From: Apostichopus japonicus
Lineage: Eukaryota; Echinodermata; Holothuroidea; Aspidochirotida; Stichopodidae
Length of the DNA: 64,000 bases
NCBI RefSeq assembly: GCF_037975245.1
Contig: NC_092583.1
Location: 4,001,264-4,065,263 of the forward strand
Direction: 5' to 3'
Notes under the pieces: model-generated
What the model was told of the DNA's origin: nothing
Databases searched by the model: none
The model's input: the letters and a program-made list of their open reading frames with translations, nothing else
Made by a program: the position numbers and the translations under genes
Shown: piece by piece, positions 1 through 13,676 of the stretch
Layout: every line of letters starts with the position of its first letter
How positions within the stretch are numbered: position 1 is the stretch's first letter

Positions 1-891
1 TACATGTATTTCTGTCTTACCCAGACAATTTTCTTTGAGCGCATTTATAGAATTGATTTACGAATGTCGAAAAGTAAAAGTCCAGAAGTGATTTACAAAT
101 GTTGAAAAACAAAAGGACGTGTTTACAAATATCAATGCGGTGCTCCATTGCTTACAGGAGTATGAAGGTGAAGGAACTATAATCTCGTTTGATGATGGAA
201 AACGTGAGATTTGCGAAAATTGTCACATTATCGACCATTTTTTTTAAATATATTAAGCATTTGAATAGTTCCCAGTTGTCAAAACTGAAAGTAAAGCAGT
301 GTGATTTGGTGTATCGCATGTGGAGCTTAAACTTTTATTGGAATACTTCTATTACCTATATGTTACTCAGGATAAGTATGTCCAAAACAATAGCTCTCTA
401 TCTGATGAGTTTTAATGATTTCGAATGGAAACTGACTATATATTTAGAAATAATACAAAAGTATAAAAAAGCACCGTACTTTTGTCTACGAGAAAAACCA
501 ATTTATATTTCTCTGTAAGAAACACCACTTAGTAATCTACATCATTGATAATCTTAGAAACACCAGAATACAAAAATAAATTTAATTATCATTATGATTG
601 GCTTATTTTCATAAAAGTCATTGTATTGAACGGTTTTGCTAAAAGTACAAGAATCCGCCTTTCATTCCAACTCAATTTATTAATATTGTACAAAAAAACG
701 TGATTACGTTTTCTTTTCCAATAATGTTGTAATATTTCCATTATCTTCAATCTTTACTGATTCGTATCATCAAACCGATAAATAAATATACAGGGTGTTG
801 TTCTATGCTTACACGTCCTTTGTAAGTGTCGGATTCTTATTTGAAATTTGTCCCTCGTAATAAATGTTCATAGCAACCAGCAAAAATAATT

Positions 892-945
892 TGTTTTGTT
901 TTGTTTAGTTTAGTTTTGTCTTGTCTTTTCTTGTCTTATATTGTC
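892..945. repeat. (TTTTG)n-like simple repeat
   Basis: ttgttttgttttgtttagtt followed by ttgtcttgtcttttcttgtc, a decayed pentanucleotide repeat. Confidence 0.85.
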
Positions 946-1894
946 TTCATCGCACGTGGATTAAAAAATTAAAATGCTATAAAAAACAACAAAAACAATT
1001 TTCAGCTGAAGTGATAGGATGACGTCATTCATTCTGTTTGTTGCCAGATGCATTTATAACAATTACATCAATAAATGTCAATTAACATTTACAACAATAA
1101 CTGCCAATTAACGACCTCACTAACCTGTCTAAGAATATAGGCTCAATATTTCTGACGCTTGCAAGCTATCGCATTTTATTCCAAACTATCGCTGCAGATC
1201 CAAGCAAGCTAACAGTTCTATACCCTTATACAATTAAAACTATCAGTTCTAACCCTCACCCATCCAATTGGTGAACACTGCTGAATATAGTTTCTTATCG
1301 AACGCGAGTTTAAATTATATACATACCCAAATAATATTACTTTATACACAGCCGGGCCATAAAGAAACCTCTATACACACACAACCTATATACACAATGT
1401 CTACAAGTGATATAAAGTGTACACAGTGTATGCAAGTGAAAATAAAGTGTACACAAGTTAAAATACGATACATGCACGGTACACATATTTATCATGCAAC
1501 GTTTTGAGAGGTTGTTTTCAAACAGAAAGGTCAATAATGAAAAATTATGAAATCAATATCATTGAAGCTAATCACAAAGCTGTCAGTGATATGTCAAGGT
1601 TATGTCGGTTTCTGCCTTCAATGTTTTGGCAGAAGAAGAAGAATTGAAGAGGGGGTAATCAAACTCTTTTATTGAAGGGAGCCCCTCGATGTAGACGGCA
1701 CTTGTATCAATTTAGTGATGTAATATAAAAGATTGATTGATGTAATAATTAAGTAAATAAAGAGGTAAAATGTCCTGGATTTGCGAGAAAAAAAGATAAA
1801 GAATGGTCTCGGACGTTTTAGATGTTTACGGTTTAAAGTAAGAACGTGGGAAGAGTGACCGATATAAACATTTTTAAACTAATCGAATTGACTG

Positions 1895-1898
<4 letters not shown>

Positions 1899-1934
<36 letters not shown>
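1899..1934. repeat. (AT)n microsatellite
   Basis: Pure TA dinucleotides, 36 bp. Confidence 0.97.
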
Positions 1935-1935
<1 letters not shown>

Positions 1936-2910
1936 CCTTCACAAACCTCACACCTGGCAAAATCGGAGTGGGCATAAACTGCAAAGGTTTGTTATTTTAA
2001 ATGGTGCATTACATAACAAATGTCTCAGTTCTAACAGTTCCATGTTCAGAAGAAGAATGAAAGAGCAAATAAAACATAAGTATTTGTAGAAAGTTATTTT
2101 TGAGTAGTTAAGGTATTTATACTCCATACTGATCCATTAGTAATAATGTCCCATGATCGTGTTTGTTCCATTCCGAATATTTACAAACTCTCTCTCTCTT
2201 CGCCTCATCGAGTTATAAAGTTGATATGATATTTAACTCTTTTTTTTTTAATACGGATAAGGAAATAAATGCATTCCGAGCCTAATGGAATGGCTTTTTC
2301 TTAAAAGGCAAATCCCAATGGGATTTGCAGTACTTACGGATTTCTCCGACGACTTCATAAATACCGAATTTTTTCCCAGCGTAATGTTAGAAGAAGCAAA
2401 AACAGAATTCATGTATATGTCATATATTTTAGATTATCGAGGGTTCACTATTTTATTATTATTTACATCGGACTGTTTCTTAGCAACGAAAATCAATAGC
2501 CAATATATTAAGTATAGTTTCTCGGTTGCGGGGTACGTTTATATGTATGTAAACATTATAACAGTCTAGGCCTGCGCTAGGTTACTATTAATGAATCAAC
2601 CATCCTCTCTGGATCAAATCAAATTATTTCTGTCTCGTTTCGTCTCATATGGGATATATTTTGGCAGAAAGAGATTATCAGGATCCATACTGATAAAGTT
2701 TATCACCGATTCGTTTTTCAAGTGTGAATAACTTTGCCTAATAACACACACCACTCATACATTTTAACCAAATTTGTTTTCTTCACAACTTATCAATGTT
2801 TGCATATGTATGATACTAACATATGAATATTTACCATTTGAATCATTAATCAGCAGCCAATTGGGACAATTACCTAATGCTAATACCTCTCTAAACTGTA
2901 CTCCAATATC

Positions 2911-3022
2911 ATGCTCTCAAAGCACTGGTAGTGTCAGTACAAACAGTTCCTAACCTTGATCTGATAGAAACATGATATTCATACTGCTCATACTGACAAT
3001 ACGAGTGCTCTGAAGCGGAACA
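2911..3022. repeat. Hairpin-forming inverted repeat
   Basis: aaagcactggtagtgtcagta (2919-2939) and its inverted partner tactgacaatacgagtgctct (2990-3011) match at about 18 of 22 positions around a 50-bp loop. Confidence 0.5.
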
Positions 3023-3202
3023 TGACACTACAATATAGACAAAATTGTCTCAACTGGGTGGTTATCAGAATCGTTTTCAGTATTAATATTCAGTCATAGG
3101 CCTATGTGAACGCACCAAGACCTCAAGGTTTTTTTCATCTCTCAAGACAAGTTATAATGTGGCAAGTTGCATTGCCTCAAGAAGTACGGTATTGCATAAT
3201 AC

Positions 3203-3365
3203 TACATGTGATGCAGTATTTCTCGGGTTAGGATTAACCCTAGGGGTTAACCCTAACCAAAGGGTTTCATATACGTCATTCATTTGGCTGTATCATGCAT
3301 CATGACATTGTTCGACATATAAAACTGTGTACAAACGGTTCTCTTGAGAAATACTGTCACGTGAA
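3203..3365. repeat. Inverted repeat enclosing a 33-bp near-palindrome
   Basis: Arms gatgcagtatttctc (3210-3224) and gagaaatactgtcacgtga (3346-3364) are inverted. Directly beside the left arm, 3226-3258 is an almost perfect palindrome built from ggttaggattaaccc / ggggttaaccctaacc. It may be a small MITE. Confidence 0.5.
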
Positions 3366-5935
3366 GATTGACTGACGTCAGTCATCAAATATACCGGAAC
3401 ACTGTACAATGATACAACAACACCATACAGTATTATCCTATTATTGTAAGGCTGTATCTTACAGAATGTGCATTTCCATGAACAAAAGAACACTAAGTAT
3501 GTATCCATCACGATACGGGCTTAAATGCAAATGTGGTCGAGGGGGGGGGGGGGGGGTGAGGTTGCAGTGCTACCTATCTATGCCTTTGTCTAATGGCACA
3601 TTTTGTCTAAAGAGAGCCACTGAAACTAACCATGACGTCACAATATTGTCAACTGGCCCTCCGCTCACTGCCAGTGATCCTACACCGTAAACGAAAAACA
3701 CCAACAACCACATTCGTCCCTATGTTTATATGCAAAGAAGGCCAGTTACATATTTTATAAACACACTACAGATACCGTTGTATGTTGCCATTTTGATATC
3801 TGCTGGAATAATTAGATTTTCAACTGTAATTTGTAACATAGGGTTGACACAACGATATAATCAATTGTATTTTGTTTGTTCAGAGGACATTGCGTAGGCC
3901 TATGATAAAACGAAACGGACTTTACTCTATAAATGTCACTAAACCAAGTGAAAGGTACGTTGCTTATCAGTGATTATTATTTCTCCTCGTCACAAAATGG
4001 CTTGCTTTGTTTCTACTTGATACTGCTTTGAACCGTAAATAAATATAGTCTTAAAACAATTAATTTCTAATCATTATCGCTATTGTATTTTAATCACATC
4101 TCAACTGATTTCAAATTCATTGACGAAAACATTGCATTTAGGAAATTAAGAAATACAGTGGGGTCTAAACAAAATCAGTACAGTATATGTATCTATCTGA
4201 TATATATATATATATATATATACATCCTCAAAGATGTTGGTCTTGGCGAACTCATCAAAGTTCTTCCCACCAGAGGCTATTCAAGTAACCATTTATCCTG
4301 TGTCCCTCTTTATCCGATAAAAGAAAGGAGATTAATACTTCCATTTAAAGATTAAAAGATTCTCCTAGCCGGGGGTGATATTTGGATCCCTTTGACGTAA
4401 CCAAGCTTGAAAGGAAGAAGGTGTTTAGTTTAGGTGCAACCATCTTTAGAGTGAACTCAAAAACATTGTAACATGAAATGTGAAACAGCTCTTTCTATAT
4501 AGACACACATATATAGTCCTCCTCTTACATGGTAACAGTGTGTCTTTTATTTCAACGATACAACCATTAAGACACGTCATTTCATTATATTACAAAGATC
4601 TTCATAAATGGTACAGTGCTAAACGTAAGACTTTAGCTATTTACATTCTATGTTGGTTGTCCAATGTATTGATATGAATATTCACTATTTAAATTTGCAT
4701 AGTTTTTCAATGTGTTGTACTGAAACTTTGTTGATTGATAACTTATTTAACACGGCTTATATGTTATTATACACTCTTCGTTAAAATAATCCTTAGATAA
4801 TATATTATAGAACCTACAAACAAATGTGGCACAAAGGTACTTTCTATTTAAGCAAAAACACTCAACCGAAGCATGACCCTAATGCTAATGCTAAGCAGGC
4901 AATTGCACAGAACATGCCGTGGTTTAGCAAAAGTGGCTCGACGCACAACTGCCTATTTTTATATATTACTTTCAAATATGATGTTTCTATGGCACATCTG
5001 TCATGTACAAGGAAAACCTTTAGCTGGTGTTTTCTGCCAGAGAAGTGGGTAATCTCAACAATTTGTATTATTAACTTGTTGTTGTTGTTGTTGGTGTTGT
5101 TTGTATAAATATGTTTAACTGATGTCCTGCTATGACGTCATGTTGCATTGATTTATTCAATCCCTATTATAATGCATCTGGCAATATTCAATGAGGAACG
5201 TCGTCATGGAGACTGTTATAACAATTGCCCATTTTTGTTTGGTCCTTCTTTATTGTTAACATTATTTCTTCAAAGAGTAAACTATTATTAGTTGCCTTAT
5301 CGAAACTAACTTTGATTTTTTTTTTCATTTCATGTTAAATTTATTATTATTCAAGCATCTCATTACCTCTTTATACACAAAGCATGTCAATCTTTACTAG
5401 TTCTGGCACGATTTTATGTGCTTTGTTCTGTTTCCAATTGCACGTTGACCAAAAAGCTATAAATATGTTTTTAATGAATATGCAAAATTCATAACAATAC
5501 CTGTTTTTAATGGTCTCTCTAATTTCCAAAAATAGTTCCTTCTTTAATGAAAATCCATTCTTTAACGATTGGTCTATATTATTGAAGAAAAAAAAGCAAT
5601 TTTTACTCTCATTACATAACCATTTCATCTTGGTATGCGAAAATCAAAATTTTTCCAACCCACTTTGTAAAAATATTTCCCACAGTCATTTCCGTAAACC
5701 TTAGTAATGGCTTGCTGCTGAGAAGTTACACCTACAATACGCCTTTATCAATTTAATTTGGTTATTGGTCGACAAAGGCTAAAATGGGAATAATGCAAAC
5801 TGGTTTAATTGGAAGATTTAATCGAATAACGGGGTTCAAAATGTGCCAATAGGTTGTGAATATAAATAATGACATCACCATATGTCATTCCGTTCATATT
5901 TCTCTTATGACAAGTTTTTTTTTAGTATTGAAGTG

Positions 5936-6532
5936 CGTTCCGTCAAATCAACCTTTTTTTCAAATTGAGGGGGGAAAATATTAGAAAACATGATGTGAAC
6001 TTGTAATGTACGTGTACGAGTCACCAAACAGGACAGTATACTGTCCAGGTGTTGGCAAATATCATTCATAAGTTTTATTTTTTGTTTTAAGTTTTCTTGC
6101 CAAATCTTCAGAACTTAGCAAAAACAAACGTTGCAAAAATCAGCAAACTTAACGACAACTTAAATGAATATTGCAATTTTGATTCGATCAATTAAGGCAT
6201 CCTTTATACTATTTTCACAAATTGATTCAATTTTAGTTCTGTCAAATCAAACCTTCATTTCAAATTGAGAAAAAAAAAATATTAGAAAATATGATGTGAA
6301 CTTTTAACGAACGTGTACGAGTCACAAAACAAGACAGTACTATTCAGGTGTTGGCAAATATCATTCATAATTTGAATGCTCTGTTTGAAATTCGCAAAAT
6401 CTCCAAAATTAGCAAAAACAAACATTGCAAACATCAGCAAACCTATACCTATATATTAAATTAATATTGCAATTTTGATTCAATCAATTAAGGCACCCTT
6501 AAAAGTTTTTCACAAAATGATTCAATTTTAGG
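5936..6532. repeat. Tandem duplication of a 300-bp unit
   Basis: Unit 1 (5936-6236) and unit 2 (6237-6532) share tccgtcaaatcaa/tctgtcaaatcaa, aacatgatgtgaactt, cgtgtacgagtcac, caggtgttggcaaatatcat, cattgcaa and caattaaggca in the same order, with about 15% differences. No coding is seen. Confidence 0.85.
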
Positions 6533-7037
6533 TTAGCGACTAATTATCAATTCCTTTCCTTCGCAAACATTGTTTTCACACAGACTCTTTTAGACATTAG
6601 CATATTATTAACTAAAACACGCTATTATAAAAACATTTCAAGACTCTTGACTTTCCTTCATAATCCGATATAAATTGATGAAGTAAAGCTATTTCACTTT
6701 CATATGGATTTGTCTGTCGTCAGCAATTGGGTTGGGTTTATCGAAAGAAGCCCCACCGGCTCTGATTATAGCAAACCTGTTAATCGTTACATTCAACGGT
6801 TAGTCCACATTGAGAGTAAAATAATTGATAGCCATTCAGGAGTGGAATAGTCTGGCAGGCCTACCCTACATTTTAAAGTCACCCAAGGTGGAGTCTGGAT
6901 ACGAAAACTAAGATCTTGCGCCACTTTGATTTCTCTCTTCTTTGCTGAGAGTCTTCTGTGTTGTTAAGCCAGTATAGGCTTTTCAGAAGACTTCCCTTCA
7001 CATGGTAAATATTTAAACAAATAAATAAACAAACAAA

Positions 7038-7643
7038 CTTCAGTCTCACTTCAGTCTACTTTCAGTCTCCTTTCAGTATACTTTCAGTCTTGCTTTCAGA
7101 TTCACTTCAGCCTCACTTCAATCTCACCTCAGTCAAAATTCAGTCTCACTTCAGTCTCCTTTCAGTCTCACTTCAGTCTACGTTCAGTCTTCTGTCAGTC
7201 TCCTTCAGTCTAGCTTCAGGTTCACTTCAGTCTCACTTAAGTCTCACTCCAGTCTACTTTCAGTCTACGTTCAGTCTCCTTTCAGTCTGGCCTCAGTTCC
7301 ACTTCAGTCTACTTTCAGTCTCACTTTAGTCCTCTTTTCAGTCTACGTTCAGACTCACTTAAGTCTCACTTCAGTCTACTTTCAGTCTACGTTTAGTCTT
7401 CTTTCAGTCTCCTTCAGTCTAGCTTTAGGTTCACTGCAGTCTCCTTTCAGTGTCACTTCAGTCTACATTCAGTCTCACTTCATTCCTCTTTTCAGTCTAC
7501 GTTCAGACTCACTTAAGTCGCACTTCAGTCTACTTTCGGTCTACGTTCAGTCTCCTTTCAGTCTTCTTTTCGGTCTCGCTTCATGTTCACTTCAGTCTAC
7601 TTTCAGTCTCACTTCAGTCTGACGTCAGTTTTCCAGTCTCTTT
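7038..7643. repeat. CAGTCT(C/A)(A/C)CTT minisatellite
   Basis: About 600 bp of imperfect 10-11-bp units such as ttcagtctcac, ttcagtctacg and ttcagtctcct. ORFs here (FSLLSVSLQS-type peptides) are by-products of the repeat. Confidence 0.95.
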
Positions 7644-8062
7644 TAAACTGCAAATTGTTTAACCACGTGATCATGACGTTGTTAAGCCAAGTGAGATATC
7701 ACGACTATATTCGAAAAAGGAAATAAACTGCAGCACGTGATCTCGGTTAAAGTTCGGTGACCGATCTATACAATGATCACGTGAAATAGCTTTTGTTACA
7801 CTTCACACAAGACACGCGCACGTCTTTATGACGTCATGGGCTGTCGTGTACTCTATATATAATAACTCTCCAACTTATAACAACAGGGATCCTTTTTCTC
7901 CTCCAACTGTCCTTCACATGCTGGCAAATGACGTCATGAATGTGTGTACGACAATTGGAAACTATGTTCAATGTCGATGTATTATGCATAGACAATATTC
8001 TAATTGATGGCATGTTATTAGGAGGACGTTAACGTAAACAAACGGATGCACTTGTGACGTCA
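7620..8062. promoter_or_regulatory. Cluster of CRE (TGACGTCA) and E-box (CACGTG) palindromes
   Basis: TGACGTCA occurs at 7620-7627, 7829-7836, 7929-7936 and 8055-8062; CACGTG at 7664-7669, 7734-7739 and 7778-7783. These are the consensus sites of CREB/ATF bZIP and of bHLH (MYC/USF) factors. Seven sites in 440 bp is far above chance in AT-rich DNA. No gene start is visible next to it, so its role is inference. Confidence 0.4.
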
Positions 8063-9246
8063 TTTTGCAAGTGCATTTATAATGACATGTAATTATCAGT
8101 AAATCATGCTGAAATGCATTGCCCTTTCTTTCAAATATTTCTTTATATAATTTTATTTTTTTTCATATTTGAATTTTAACACATCTTTATTGTTACTAAG
8201 TTGTTCATGTGGGTGACAACACGTTTCGCTTCTGCGTTTATCTTGCTTCAATTAGGGAAATGGAACACTCCAATCCACCCACCTCCCACACCCCCGTTTT
8301 ATTTAATTTTCTTCGGAAGGAAACCATATTCAAGAAAGAAATTTTTTAAGTAAAAACAGATTAAAGGTAAATCTAAAAAGATGCCAAAGTAAGCTCAGAG
8401 GCTTTGCAATTTACTTTCACCCTTCACTCGATTATGTAGCCAAACAAGATAAACGAAACAACCCAAGAACCCCTTCTTACTTTTACTTGACAAAAATAAC
8501 ACGTTACTTAGTAACAGTTAAATGATCGGGAATTACTGGTTACACTCATTTATATCTCTCTAATATACAGTTGCCCTTAAAGTGGAAACTTCACCCCAGG
8601 GTTTTTATTGTTTAAAAAAATACATCCCAAGAAGGAAAATAGGAAAGAAATTAAGAAAGGGGGAACTTTTATTTTGTCTCAATACACGACCTGCAAAGAC
8701 TATAGGCGGTCTACGTGCTCAAAGGATATTAACAACACAGGGTATCGTGTTTTTTTTTTTGCAGTTTTGGTGAGTTCTTTTTCCTACCCTGCGACAACCC
8801 AAAAAAGATAAGGGAGAAAAATCTAGTAATCGAACCATGAATGTAATTGACAGTCAAATCCACAGACTGAGCTTCATCTTACAAAGCCTTTAGAGAAAGT
8901 ATCGTAGGAATTTGAGATATCTTATACCCCCCGACACTAATAGTCAAAATAACTACTTTTAGAGCGCTTCGAATCCTTTCACATATATAAATCATCATAA
9001 ATGTCGTTATTCAGTGCAATTCATCTGGATTTTATCGTGTTTTTTGGAGATCGTATTCGAGTCAAGTTTACTATTTGGTGATGATGATGTTGATATGGTC
9101 TGTTAGGTATAACGCGACTGTTATAGGACTTGAATGGTGAATTAAAAAAAAAACACACTACCTTAAAGCGCTTATGGCTAAGATCATGTGTAGTATATGT
9201 TCCCTTTGGAGGGGAATGGTGATACACACCCGACGATGATCACACA

Positions 9247-9356
9247 GTCACAGTCTCGTCAAAAGGGACTGGGGTTGAGAGCGGATCAGTGGTTCGGTAG
9301 TTTGGTTTTCGTGCCGAGGTTCTTTCCTGGGCGACTTTTTCTTAAAAAGTATACCT
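9247..9356. repeat. Dispersed repeat R1, copy 1
   Basis: Shares gggactggggttgagagcgg, gtttggttttcgtgcc, gaggttctttcctgggcgac and tttttcttaaaaagta with 58606-58712, and its front part with 13531-13575. It is therefore an interspersed repeat of unknown class. Confidence 0.75.
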
Positions 9357-9460
9357 CAAAGCGCGATAGGTGACGTAAACTTATTACAGAAATTCATATA
9401 GTATAAAGTTTTACACACCCGAGAACGACGTTTTGATCTCACGCTTGTAAGGAAAAGAGA

Positions 9461-9490
9461 GGGTGGGGGATGGGGTGGGGATGGGGTGGG
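9461..9490 (+). other. G-quadruplex-capable tract
   Basis: gggtgggggatggggtgggg, continued by atggggtggg, contains at least four runs of three or more G with 1-2-base loops. Confidence 0.6.
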
Positions 9491-10124
9491 ATAAATCATG
9501 TTGTAGGAGCTGTGGGGTTGTAGGAGTTGCTAACACGACAAGACCAGAAGCATGCTTCACTAACGGTTACGAATAACATCATGTTATGACCAAAAACAGT
9601 CATTTTCTAATCAAGAAATAAAGTGCACGTCTAAGATAAGAGATAGTGATAATGGGTGGGACGGTGGGGTGGGGGGGGGGGTTCGGTCGGTTGGTGCGTA
9701 GATAGAAAGAGAGGGGTGAGAATAAACTCATTGGCCGCGGGTAACTGCCATGATCTTAACTGTTGGATTTTCAAATACCATACAAACATATTTTAACACA
9801 TGACAGTGGACAGTTATCAACTTATATTTTCACGTACACGAAACTATACCAGTAGTATATATTGATAATCTCCTCATATGAAAAAGGAAAAAAATATTGT
9901 TTTGAAGTAAACGTGTGCATAACTCCCCCCATCCACTCCACCCCCCCCCCCCCGCCATACTTTAAAATGACAAGCCTCATGCCCGTAGGGTTAATTCATC
10001 TATATTACACGAAAATGACCAGGAGTTTGATCATTCCAGTGTCTGGTTTCAACTTCCATATGCACTTTATATTTAATGATGCAAGGGACGTCGGAGTAAA
10101 AGCAAGATGGGCAGTGAACTATAT

Positions 10125-10142
10125 CATATATATATATATATA

Positions 10143-10205
<63 letters not shown>

Positions 10206-10306
10206 ATATATAGATATATATATATATATAGATATATTTATATAGATATATATATATATATATATATAGATATATAGATATATATATATATATATTATAT
10301 ATAGAT
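10125..10306. repeat. (AT)n block with TATAGA/TTTATA interruptions
   Basis: About 180 bp of TA repeats broken by tatagata and tttata. Tyr-Ile repeat ORFs here are artefacts. Confidence 0.97.
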
Positions 10307-12480
10307 TTATCCATATGTAATGTCACATATTAATTTACTATATGTATTTTATAGTTATGGTTGAAAATTATGGATAACGTATTTGTACAGATTTAAGGAA
10401 TATTTTACACTTCTTGATTTTCTTAGTCTTTTTTGCATATCTTTCTGCATACCTTAGATAGCTACCCTTCTGTTTCAGTGATCTTTATTTTGAAATAATC
10501 TAATTTACATATTTACAAATGTCTTCAATTTGAACTAGTAATAAGAAACACAAAAAACACCATTGAAGATCCTATCCATGACTGGAGATAAAGAAGTTTA
10601 ACACTTGATTATTACTTCAATGCATTCTTCTTGGCTTTACGTAATACAGTTGTATTTTAGTTTTTTGATGAGTTTCCTGCCCTAGTTTCTCATTTGTGTC
10701 CGAGCATTTATGTTCATTGGTAATGCTAATGGCTGCTCTTTTGTTTTACTCTAATAGGAAACTGTGTAACATGATTTGCCGTCGGTTAAAAACCATAAAG
10801 GTGTGCTTACGAATAATGATTAGGATTCGAGTCATGGAAACTACTTTCATTTTGATGGTCCAATCAATGTATGCGTTGTCATAAGTGGTTCGATCAGAAC
10901 AAAAACCCTTTTAGTTTTTATCAGTTTATAATGATTTTGTAGCTAAAAATAAGAATTAAGAAGGAAGATAAATCTCTTTTTTATAATTTAAAAGCATAGA
11001 AAACGAACGGAATTATCTTTCCATTCATTAAGACAAAATATGCCTAAATGCAATGAATTGCGATGTTAAATTATTCTATTACATTGGAGAAAAAAAAGAA
11101 AGAAAAAAAACTGAATTATATCTTCATTTCTCTCTTCATTCGGTCGAGAACTAATGAAAATGCATGTTTCTTTAAATTTCTCCGCTCATTGGTAAAAGGA
11201 AAGGGAGATAAATTATTTACTGATTCTCAAGTTTAAAATCTTACCGCACATGTTAAGACCATTTAAGTTCGTGAAATTTAACCCTTAACTGGGGGCCTGC
11301 AGTTTGTCAAAGCATGTACTACTATATTAGGCGAGTTGACACTTAGTTAGGAACATGTTAAAAAAAAAACAGAACTTTTTGGTCATCAACTTAAATTAAT
11401 AACATCACTTTAAGAAATAACACCGAACATTTAAGACAATAAAAGTCTTGTATTTTTTGGGGGTCTTTGTTTTTCTCTACACTTTGAACTCGATAGCTGT
11501 TTTGTTTTTTTAACAGCAATCTCTCAAAGTTGAATTTGAAAGTGAAGCAAATGTTTGATGTAAGAGTGTTTGTGGTGAAAAGGACATGCTTAAGTTTATC
11601 ACCATCAAATGTCGGGAGCGATAGGATTCGAGAGAAATCGATTAAAAAAGAAAGAGATTCTAGAATAAGTGTCGAGCTGAGTGGACGGCAAGAGAGAGAC
11701 AGATAGAGGTGGAGAGAGAAAGAGAGGTGGAGAGAGAGGATAAAAAGGATTAAAGTATCTCAGTGATTGTTACTTTTCAGAATTGAAATTTTGAACTTAT
11801 AGTCATTTAATGAGGAACGCTTTGTTTTCATCCAATACAGTCATTTTGTTTACAATTCAGTTTTTGTTCTGTTTAATCTCATTATATACCCTCATGTTAG
11901 TTATCACAGACTGGTACCATAAAATTGAAAAGTTATATCAAACAAAATTGATGGTACACTGTTATATTCATTATAGTAAAAATTGATAAAAGAAAGAGAA
12001 CTAGAAAGAAAAAAAAAGTTACTAGAAAAAATGTCTCTTATGAGCATCTGTAGTTTTGAAATGTGGTGAAGGGTATATAAGTGTTAATACTGGTACACAG
12101 ATAAATCTTTTTATATAATTGATGTAACACACAATACATAGTATGTGCATGATCTTAGCCAATCTTAACGAGAAAATGTCGCCGCGGAATCACAACGATG
12201 CAACTCAAAACAGGCAACGATAAAAATTGAATTGTCAGTGATGGCTTTAAAATCCATTCTTACTTCTTCTTTTTTAACACAATTTGCTCAATGTAACATA
12301 TCTCCAGTTATAAATTGCACATACCTAAACAGTTATTATTTCTTCATATATCGAGGGTCACACTGCCCTTTTTGCAAATCGATTTACCATGGACATTGTA
12401 GATACATTATATACATATATGTTGTTCCAAAATAGGTAGAATGTAGTGGCATCGCGTATTATTAATTAATCATACTGGCG

Positions 12481-12596
<116 letters not shown>

Positions 12597-13530
12597 CGAT
12601 ATGTGATGCAACGCTCATTCAAGGACATTGGTTATCGTCATTTGAGCGGACGGTTTGATAATCTCCGCTGCTAATGGCGTATTTCCCACAACTATACTCG
12701 GCCGCGCGGCAGTACCCTTGGAACCTAATGTACTCGATTGGTTTGTGTGCCTTCACAAAGATCAACCAATTGTTAACGGTATTTTAACTCTCAAGTTTGT
12801 GGAACTGTATATGTAAATAGTAAGAGAATATATCATCAGAATTAACGTGTCGTTTTTCATGCAACAATCAGTACCACGGTATCAAACCACTGGCTATTTT
12901 TTCCTATTGTTTTTTTTTTTATTTTTTTTTTACGTTTGTATCGTTTTCAGTAAAGGTTAAATTTGAAGTTTTGCTATTATATTCGACCTTAAATTGCGGC
13001 GATCAAACGGGTGACGTACAAACGTTATAATCATTTTTATTTTTATTTTAACGGTTATCGGTTATTTTAGCGATTAATACCGTTTGAAGGGTGCTCTTAG
13101 CAGATTAACAGCGATTCGTATACATTTAAGCGACTCCAGCTATGTTACATGCGTGTAACTTGTTTACTCTGTGCAGTATCGGCCATGATGAACTTGCGCT
13201 ATCTTTTATAACCAGACAAGCCGTCGGATAAATCGTCAATGTCACGTGATCACCGTCGTCACGTAGGGGTTATTACGTCGGAACGTAACATCCAACTGGC
13301 AGTATGCCAGTAAATTTACTTGCGTAACTCAGGTTTTTTTTTTTTGCATAGGCGTAAGTTGTTATGATTGGTTAAGGTCATGTCGACACTTATCTCCATA
13401 GTAATCAGTAAACAGTGTAGATCGTTCATTTACCGTTACCTAGGATTACTTTGCATGCATATAAATTCCATTCGAAGGATAATCCTCGAGATAACTAGCT
13501 TTAGATATCATCATGGTCATGATGATACGG

Positions 13531-13575
13531 TTACAGTCCCGATGTGAGGGAACTAGGATCGAGAAAGAATCAAGT
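13531..13575. repeat. Dispersed repeat R1, truncated diverged copy
   Basis: ttacagtcccgatgtgaggg followed by aactaggatcgagaaag corresponds to the front of the copies at 9247 and 58606. Confidence 0.5.
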
Positions 13576-13676
13576 TGTACATTTTTTTCGTACTCTATCT
13601 TGTGTCACTTAAATATGTAAGGTATATATGCTTATTATGTGATTTTTGCTTCCATGAGAAGAAGCACATTGCTTAA

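Larger units (their letters stand above)
1..7037. other. No convincing gene; AT-rich non-coding DNA
   Basis: Open frames are short and of simple composition. Apart from the repeats listed separately there are single TGACGTCA sites (1020, 3373, 3633, 5133), a 15-G run near 3541 and a small (TTG)n at 5085. The 94-codon ORF at 2285-2569 has no recognisable domain. Confidence 0.5.

Noticed and set aside
2285-2569. 94-codon ORF
   Set aside because: No recognisable domain, no splice-supported neighbours and AT-driven composition.
3226-3258. Interstitial telomere array
   Set aside because: Only a few TTAGGG-like words in palindromic order, not a tandem (TTAGGG)n array.
7090-7662. ORFs with FSLLSVSLQS repeats
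   Set aside because: Product of the CAGTCT minisatellite. The repeat unit length is not kept as a multiple of three, so it is not a repetitive protein.
9862-10245. Long ORFs of Tyr-Ile repeats (also at 23828, 35931, 47014)
   Set aside because: They are translations of (AT)n microsatellites, open in several frames at once, with no splice or domain support.
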